Part shown: one piece after another, positions 6,628-10,087 of the stretch
Position numbering within the stretch: the first letter of the stretch is position 1
Layout of the letters: the number at the start of each line of letters is the position of its first letter
Assembly: GCA_020848595.1 (NCBI GenBank)
Contig: JADLHV010000034.1
Span: 1-10,087 of the forward strand
Reading direction: 5' to 3'
Source of the DNA: Bacteroidia bacterium
GTDB lineage: Bacteria; Bacteroidota; Bacteroidia; NS11-12g; UBA955
DNA length: 10,087 bases
Program-made: the position numbers and the translations under genes
Notes under the pieces: model-generated
What the model saw: the letters and a program-made list of their open reading frames with translations, nothing else
Database searches by the model: none
Told to the model about the DNA's origin: nothing

Positions 6628-7028
6628 ACATGAATTTATGTCTAAAAAAAATATTTTGATAATTTAATGTAAAAATAAAAAAGCCTTTACATTGAATTTT
6701 AACTACTATACTCCGTATAATATTTATTTTCAGTAGTTTAAATGATTTTACAACCCGCTCCTATCCCCAGCCCTCTTGTTGCGCCTTTTTGTACTTTTAT
6801 CGAATTTCAACCCGAATAATGTTCTATTTTAAGCTTCCTCTAAAACAAAATACGCTCTGATTTGTTTAGAATTAATTTCAAATGATACTACATACTTATC
6901 AAAAATTTATTCGAAATGATAAATTACAAAACGATTTAAACAGCTCTAATGTGCCTAATTTTATTTAGTTCACTCTGAATTAAATCACCAAGTAAGTTGA
7001 CGATTTAAAATTCTACTATTATTAAGTG
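6628..7028. other. Gene-free spacer with a GC-rich island and inverted repeats
   Basis: No credible ORF is present on either strand. By position: an imperfect stem AATTTAATGTAAA/TTTACATTGAATT (6661-6673/6686-6698, one U-G pair in plus-strand RNA); AACTACT/AGTAGTT (6701-6707/6732-6738) enclosing TATAC-TCC-GTATA (6707-6719); a GC-rich patch at 6751-6785 (23 of 35 bases G or C, cytosine-rich on the plus strand) in otherwise very AT-rich DNA; and a weak hairpin TTAAATC/GATTTAA (6980-6986/7002-7008) just after the response-regulator stop, without a T-tract. The region would be the 3' side of the response-regulator gene. It could carry a remnant of a dispersed repeat or an untranslated RNA, but nothing shows transcription. 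Confidence 0.5.
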
Positions 7029-7421
7029 TTATACAGAACGAGCGATCTTATCCATGCGCTGTTGTGTCAATGGCTTGGTAATAAAATCTTTAATCATTTT
7101 GTATTTTAAAGCTTTATTTTTATCAGCCGAATCTATGGATGTTGTAAATACAAAGAAATTTAACCGCCTAAAATCTGTTACTTTCTGTGCTGCTTCTATA
7201 AATTGCCAACCATCTAAAACGGGCATATTTAAGTCGAATAAGATAGCATCTGGATAAGGCTCATTATTGGCTTTTAATTCTTGTAACCGATCTAAGGCAT
7301 CTTGTGCACTTAAGAAATTTTCTACGTTCTGGCAAAAATCTGATGAAGCAATTAACTTATTCGTTAAATAGACAATAACTTCATCATCATCAACCAGAAA
7401 AATTGTGTTTAATTTTTTCAA
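7029..7421 (-). CDS. Single-domain response regulator (CheY-like receiver)
   Basis: Cytoplasmic phosphoacceptor of a two-component system, consisting of a receiver domain alone (130 aa) with no output domain. The acidic pair Asp11/Asp12 is in FLVDDDE; the phosphorylated Asp63 is in ILFDLNMPVLDGWQF; the switch Thr93 is in FVFTTS; and the conserved Lys116 is in FITKPL. All essential receiver residues are present. LNMPVLDGWQF is typical of stand-alone receivers common in Bacteroidota. No histidine kinase or chemotaxis gene is nearby, so the partner cannot be inferred. The start at 7421 gives the normal receiver N-terminus MKKLNTIFLV. It is flanked by the terminator of the sHSP gene upstream and a long spacer downstream, so it is transcribed alone. 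A role as a phosphorelay shuttle or kinase feedback element is the general expectation. Confidence 0.93.
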   Translation of the reverse strand: MKKLNTIFLVDDDEVIVYLTNKLIASSDFCQNVENFLSAQDALDRLQELKANNEPYPDAILFDLNMPVLDGWQFIEAAQKVTDFRRLNFFVFTTSIDSADKNKALKYKMIKDFITKPLTQQRMDKIARSV

Positions 7422-7471
7422 AATTTAAAAATTTAGGTTTCGTTTTTTTCATTTGACATTTTAAGTCACTT

Positions 7472-7502
7472 CAATTCTAATGTTTTTTACTTATTAATTC
7501 AA
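7472..7502 (-). promoter_or_regulatory. Probable promoter of the response-regulator gene (TTG-N20-TAGAATTG)
   Basis: TTG at 7502-7500 and TAGAATTG at 7479-7472 on the minus strand are 20 nt apart, within the normal spacing. The box departs from TAnnTTTG at one base (ATTG for TTTG). The leader would be about 45 nt. The match is weaker than for the other genes. Confidence 0.35.
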
Positions 7503-7559
7503 GTAAAATATTAAAAATATGAAGTATAGTTGACTATTATTTTTAAAAAAATAAGAGTT

Positions 7560-7603
7560 AAAAAAAGGCAAACGTTCAGGTTGTTAGACCCAAACGCTTG
7601 CCT
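7560..7603 (-). terminator. Intrinsic terminator of the sHSP gene
   Basis: On the minus strand, AGGCAA (7603-7598) pairs with TTGCCT (7571-7566). After one mismatch, CGTT pairs with AACG, with a loop that includes a small GGT/ACC helix. Seven T residues follow (7566-7560). It lies 72 nt past the sHSP stop and before the response-regulator promoter, so it separates the two genes. Confidence 0.85.
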
Positions 7604-7675
7604 ACACACATACTAATTAGAGTCAACTTTCTACACAATTAAATGAAAACACTCCTGACTCTTTACTAAAATAAT

Positions 7676-8110
7676 TTATTTGATTTCGATTTGACTAGAT
7701 TTCTCTATTTTACTTTTTGGAATACTAATATTGAGTAAACCATGTTCAAATTTCGCTTCAATATTAGCAGTATCCAATTTTGAAACATTGAAACTTCTGC
7801 TGAATTTACCATAACTAAGTTCGCGTCTAACAAACTTTTCTTTTTCTTCTTTTAATTCCATTTTTCTCTCACCTTCTATACTCAACAAATCGCCTTCTAA
7901 TGAAATTTTAACATCTTCTTTCTTAATTCCTGGCAAACTCATCTGTATTTCAAAATGATCTTCTTTTTCTACAATGTCCGATTGTGGAATGAAATTTACC
8001 GATTGGCTTAATCTAGATTCTTCAAAAAAATCCTTAAACATCGAATCAAATGTTTGTGGAAATAATCTTTGATTTAATTTGGTGTCTGGTTTTGATTTTA
8101 TAAGTACCAT
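7676..8110 (-). CDS. hsp20: Small heat-shock protein, Hsp20/alpha-crystallin family
   Basis: ATP-independent cytoplasmic chaperone that forms oligomers and holds unfolding proteins for later refolding. At 144 residues it has the standard bacterial length. A variable N-terminus (1-41, with the FDSMFKDFFEE segment) precedes the alpha-crystallin domain (about 42-135), with SDIVEKEDHFEIQMSLPGIKKEDVKI, then FVRRELSYGKFSRSF and the signature FEHGLLNISIPK. The C-terminal IEI (141-143) is the I-x-I anchor used for oligomer assembly. The start MVLIKSKP at 8110 is the only good one. It has its own strong terminator and an upstream region with two perfect inverted repeats, so it is probably regulated separately from the glycosylase gene upstream. 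No CIRCE element (the HrcA operator) is visible. Confidence 0.97.
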   Translation of the reverse strand: MVLIKSKPDTKLNQRLFPQTFDSMFKDFFEESRLSQSVNFIPQSDIVEKEDHFEIQMSLPGIKKEDVKISLEGDLLSIEGERKMELKEEKEKFVRRELSYGKFSRSFNVSKLDTANIEAKFEHGLLNISIPKSKIEKSSQIEIK

Positions 8111-8135
8111 ATTGTTTATTTTTTATTACATAATC

Positions 8136-8154
8136 ATTGTTTTCAAAAAACAAT
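8136..8154 (-). promoter_or_regulatory. Perfect 8-3-8 inverted repeat in the sHSP leader
   Basis: ATTGTTTT (8136-8143) and AAAACAAT (8147-8154) are exact inverses around a 3-nt centre, 25 nt upstream of the sHSP ATG. If transcription starts near 8152, the RNA would begin with this AU-rich, heat-labile hairpin; otherwise it could be a repressor operator. ATTGTTT recurs at 8111-8117 next to the start codon. Confidence 0.45.
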
Positions 8155-8155
8155 C

Positions 8156-8190
8156 CAAGCATAAAAACAAGACAATATGTCTTAAACCAA
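8156..8190 (-). promoter_or_regulatory. Possible sHSP promoter (TTG-N24-TATGCTTG)
   Basis: TATGCTTG (8163-8156) differs from TAnnTTTG at one base, and TTG (8190-8188) stands 24 nt upstream, one base longer than the usual range. The inverted repeat at 8169-8183 lies between the two elements. This is suggestive only; a heat-shock gene may use another sigma factor. Confidence 0.28.
8163..8183 (-). terminator. Weak hairpin after the glycosylase gene, possible terminator or operator
   Basis: AAGACA (8183-8178 on the minus strand) and TGTCTT (8174-8169) are exact inverses around TAT, followed by G and five T residues (8167-8163). It begins 30 nt past the tag stop. The stem has only two G-C pairs and the loop is 3 nt, so termination would be inefficient. 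Its place inside the putative sHSP promoter makes an operator role as likely. Confidence 0.35.
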
Positions 8191-8213
8191 GATAAAAACT
8201 ATAAAAATATATG

Positions 8214-8792
8214 TCATTTTGTCTTATTTCGACAATGACAATCCATTAAATGATCGTTAACCATGCCAATACTTTGCATTTTAGCATAGCAAACAGTACT
8301 GCCCATAAATTTAAAGCCTCGTTTTTTTAAATCGGCAGCCATGGCATCACTTTCAACCGATTTAGCCGGAATATCAGATAATTTTATAGGTCGATTATCG
8401 ATGACTTGATGATTGGTAAATCCCCATAAGTATTGAGCAAATGAACCATGCGTTTTTTGAATTTCAATAAAGAGCTTTGCATTAGAAATAGCCGCGAGAA
8501 TTTTCAATCTGTTTCGAATAATTCCTGCATCATTCATTAATTCTATCACTTTAGTTTCATCAAATAATGCAACTTTTTTCACATCAAACTGAGCAAATGC
8601 TTTTCTAAAATTTTCTCTCTTGGCTAAAATCGTATACCAACTTAATCCAGCTTGAAACGATTCTAATATCATCATTTCAAATAAATGTTTATCATCTTTT
8701 GAAGGTCGTCCCCACTCTAAATCGTGATATTGCTTGTAAAGATCGTCCTTAAGACACCAAGGACAACGAAGTGTATCTAATTGTGTTGACAT
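8214..8792 (-). CDS. tag: DNA-3-methyladenine glycosylase I
   Basis: Base-excision repair enzyme that removes 3-methyladenine from alkylated DNA, leaving an abasic site. Numbered from the ATG at 8792 (192 aa; E. coli Tag is 187): the zinc ligands of the HhH-family Tag fold are all present, namely Cys10 (LRCPWC), His23 (YHDLEWG), His181 (VNDH) and Cys185 (MDC). They are offset by exactly 6 from E. coli Cys4, His17, His175 and Cys179. Glu44 and Trp52 in LESFQAGLSW match the base-recognition residues Glu38 and Trp46. DAGIIRNRLKI and KKRGFKFMGSTVCYAKMQSIG are conserved blocks. An upstream in-frame ATG at 8810 would add MCIFVI, but it lies upstream of and partly in the promoter box; MSTQ at 8792 is preferred. 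It is divergent from the outer-membrane gene, with 76 nt between the two starts. Confidence 0.96.
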   Translation of the reverse strand: MSTQLDTLRCPWCLKDDLYKQYHDLEWGRPSKDDKHLFEMMILESFQAGLSWYTILAKRENFRKAFAQFDVKKVALFDETKVIELMNDAGIIRNRLKILAAISNAKLFIEIQKTHGSFAQYLWGFTNHQVIDNRPIKLSDIPAKSVESDAMAADLKKRGFKFMGSTVCYAKMQSIGMVNDHLMDCHCRNKTK

Positions 8793-8797
8793 AATTA

Positions 8798-8805
8798 CAA
8801 AAATA
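8798..8805 (-). promoter_or_regulatory. Promoter box (TATTTTTG) of tag, almost touching the start codon
   Basis: TATTTTTG on the minus strand is an exact TAnnTTTG match ending 5 nt before the ATG at 8792, so the leader would be about 2 nt (effectively leaderless). A TTG at 8833-8831 is 25 nt upstream, slightly beyond normal spacing. Confidence 0.5.
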
Positions 8806-8814
8806 CACAAACTG

Positions 8815-8849
8815 TGGATACATTAAAGCGCAATACTTGCATATATCCA
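8815..8849. promoter_or_regulatory. Nested inverted repeats in the divergent tag/outer-membrane gene spacer
   Basis: TGGATA (8815-8820) and TATCCA (8844-8849) are exact inverses and enclose GCAA-TAC-TTGC (8830-8840). They sit between the two divergent starts and upstream of both. They may be an operator; both arms are short enough to arise by chance. No good TAnnTTTG box is seen for the plus-strand gene; GTTATTTG at 8852-8859 is the nearest. Confidence 0.3.
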
Positions 8850-8868
8850 GCGTTATTTGTAAAGTCTT

Positions 8869-10087
8869 ATGTCAAGATTGATCATATTAAGCACCGCATT
8901 ACTTATTTCTTTTTCTGCTCATGCACAAAAAGACAAAGATACTAGTACCAATAGGGACATCACTTTTGTGGATGCCTATAAACCAAAATTGATGGAAGCT
9001 CAAAAAATTGAGTCAGTACCTGTCATAGAAAAACCCAGTATTAAGTCTACAACTTTTACTTACAAAATAAAATCTCATCAAGTCAATACCGAAAAGATTG
9101 TAAATCCAATCCCAGTAGCTGAATTAGGCAAAACAGATGAAACGATTTACCCAACAAGTTTTGTTAAGTTAGGTTATGGCAATATAAATACTCCACTTGG
9201 TGAAATTTATTTGAATAACAAGCAAAGCAAACAGTATAGTTACGGCATGCATTACCGTTTCCTTCAAAGTAATTCATCTTTACACAATTCATTCGCCGAT
9301 TTTACAAATCATACATTTAAAGGTTATGCAAGCACATATACAGATGCTGGCGAATTAGGACTCAATATCAATTATCGCAACAATAAATTTAATTTTTATG
9401 GTTATGATACTTCAAATAAAATAGCTGAAAATCATTTAGGTAGAACCATTAGTCATTTAGATGCTCAAGCGTATTTTAATAGTACTTCTATTAGCGATAA
9501 AAAACTTAAACATAGAACACAGTTTAATTTTTACAATTTTGGTATCGATAAAATGAAGGAAAGTCAATATGCCATTTCTAGCAAACTCTATAGCAATATT
9601 CCAAGTTTTAGCAATTTAAAACATGTTTTATTAAGTGGTGTGATTGGACTTGATTACAGTCTATTTAAAAAAGATACATTTCAAACTATTAAACGTTTTT
9701 TCCTTCAAATTGATCCACGAATGGATTTTGAATATGAAGGAATGCAAATGTCTGTTGGTTTTAATACTACTATATTTTTTAACGGCACCGACTCTGCTAT
9801 TCCTTTTGTAAATCCTGTTATTAAAGCCAGCTATCCGATAATTGAAAATGTAGCGAATATTTATGCAGGTATCGACGGTCGATATCAAAAACAAAGTTTA
9901 AAAAACATCATTCAAACAAATCAATTTACAACGCGTTTCGAATTGTTTAATCAATACGAAAATGCTAAAGCTTATATAGGAATTAATGCCAAAATGGGTG
10001 CAAGTGCTGATGCTTTATTTGAACTTAATTATTCAGACATTTCTAATATGCCTTTATTTGTAACTATTAATAATCCAGGAAGCAATC
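8869..10087 (+). CDS. Outer-membrane beta-barrel protein of unknown function, 3' end cut off by the window edge
   Basis: 406 codons are open to the window edge without a stop. It begins with a clear Sec signal peptide (MSRLIILSTALLISFSAHAQ, cleavage after AHA, about residue 19). A proline-rich periplasmic stretch follows with FVDAYKPKLMEAQKIESVPVIEKP (about 31-54), then FTYKIKSHQVNTEKIVNPIPVAEL (about 63-86). After about residue 98 the protein is a series of amphipathic strands with aromatic ends and polar turns (FVKLGYGNINTPLGEIYL, YGMHYRFLQ, GELGLNINYRNNKFNFYGYD), which is the look of an outer-membrane barrel. No plug domain precedes the barrel, so it is not a classical TonB-dependent receptor, although such Bacteroidetes proteins are often labelled TonB-dependent receptor-like. 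I do not recognise a specific function. It is divergent from tag; no partner is visible. Confidence 0.85.
   Translation, partial: MSRLIILSTALLISFSAHAQKDKDTSTNRDITFVDAYKPKLMEAQKIESVPVIEKPSIKSTTFTYKIKSHQVNTEKIVNPIPVAELGKTDETIYPTSFVKLGYGNINTPLGEIYLNNKQSKQYSYGMHYRFLQSNSSLHNSFADFTNHTFKGYASTYTDAGELGLNINYRNNKFNFYGYDTSNKIAENHLGRTISHLDAQAYFNSTSISDKKLKHRTQFNFYNFGIDKMKESQYAISSKLYSNIPSFSNLKHVLLSGVIGLDYSLFKKDTFQTIKRFFLQIDPRMDFEYEGMQMSVGFNTTIFFNGTDSAIPFVNPVIKASYPIIENVANIYAGIDGRYQKQSLKNIIQTNQFTTRFELFNQYENAKAYIGINAKMGASADALFELNYSDISNMPLFVTINNPGSN

Noticed and set aside
7054..7257. Plus-strand ORF of 67 codons
   Set aside because: Antisense shadow of the response-regulator gene, without domain or promoter.
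7422..8213. HrcA/CIRCE operator near the heat-shock gene
   Set aside because: The TTAGCACTC-N9-GAGTGCTAA pattern is not present; only the unrelated palindromes at 8136 and 8169 are seen.
8793..8810. Extended tag start at 8810
   Set aside because: The extra MCIFVI lies upstream of and across the TATTTTTG promoter box and has no counterpart in Tag; the ATG at 8792 gives the normal family length.
9661..9894. Minus-strand ORF of 77 codons
   Set aside because: Antisense to the outer-membrane barrel gene, whose own frame is open throughout with a signal peptide and strand pattern.
1..10087. CRISPR array, tRNA/rRNA, prophage, toxin-antitoxin or other defence system
   Set aside because: No regularly spaced repeats, no cloverleaf or rRNA-like stretch, and no integrase, toxin or nuclease genes were seen; all larger ORFs are ordinary chromosomal families.

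Overview
This is an AT-rich Bacteroidota (Bacteroidetes) window, judged by four things. There is a TonB-dependent receptor with an N-terminal carboxypeptidase-regulatory-like domain. atpD-atpC stands as its own two-gene unit with a very short epsilon subunit. There is a small RRM protein with an RGG tail. Most starts have a TAnnTTTG promoter element, the Bacteroidetes sigma-ABfr type, and there are no clear Shine-Dalgarno sequences. I cannot fix the class or genus.

Layout. Everything from 1 to 8792 reads on the minus strand; one gene at the right edge reads on the plus strand. From left to right: a 3'-truncated TonB-dependent receptor (1-1971); a YcbB-like L,D-transpeptidase lipoprotein (2204-3991); atpC and atpD (4237-5981), ending in two tandem intrinsic terminators; a spacer with an 82-bp nested inverted repeat; an RRM/RGG RNA-binding protein (6247-6576) with its own terminator and a 5'-leader hairpin; a 452-nt gene-free spacer holding a GC-rich island and several inverted repeats; an orphan single-domain response regulator (7029-7421); a small heat-shock protein (7676-8110) with a strong terminator; DNA-3-methyladenine glycosylase I (8214-8792); and, divergently, the first 406 codons of an outer-membrane protein of unknown function (8869-end).

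How they work together. Apart from atpDC (5-nt gap) I see no operon. Nearly every gene has its own promoter-like box, and several have their own terminator. The themes are cell envelope (receptor, peptidoglycan cross-linking, outer-membrane barrel), energy (ATP synthase) and stress or housekeeping (RNA-binding protein, sHSP, base-excision repair). This looks like ordinary chromosomal core. I see no mobile element, CRISPR array, tRNA/rRNA or defence system.

The parts most worth a second look are non-coding. Perfect TAnnTTTG boxes lie 5-8 nt from the start codons of three genes, implying leaderless or nearly leaderless mRNAs. Hairpins sit at the predicted 5' ends of the RRM and sHSP mRNAs. The nested inverted repeat and the GC-rich island remain unexplained by any gene.
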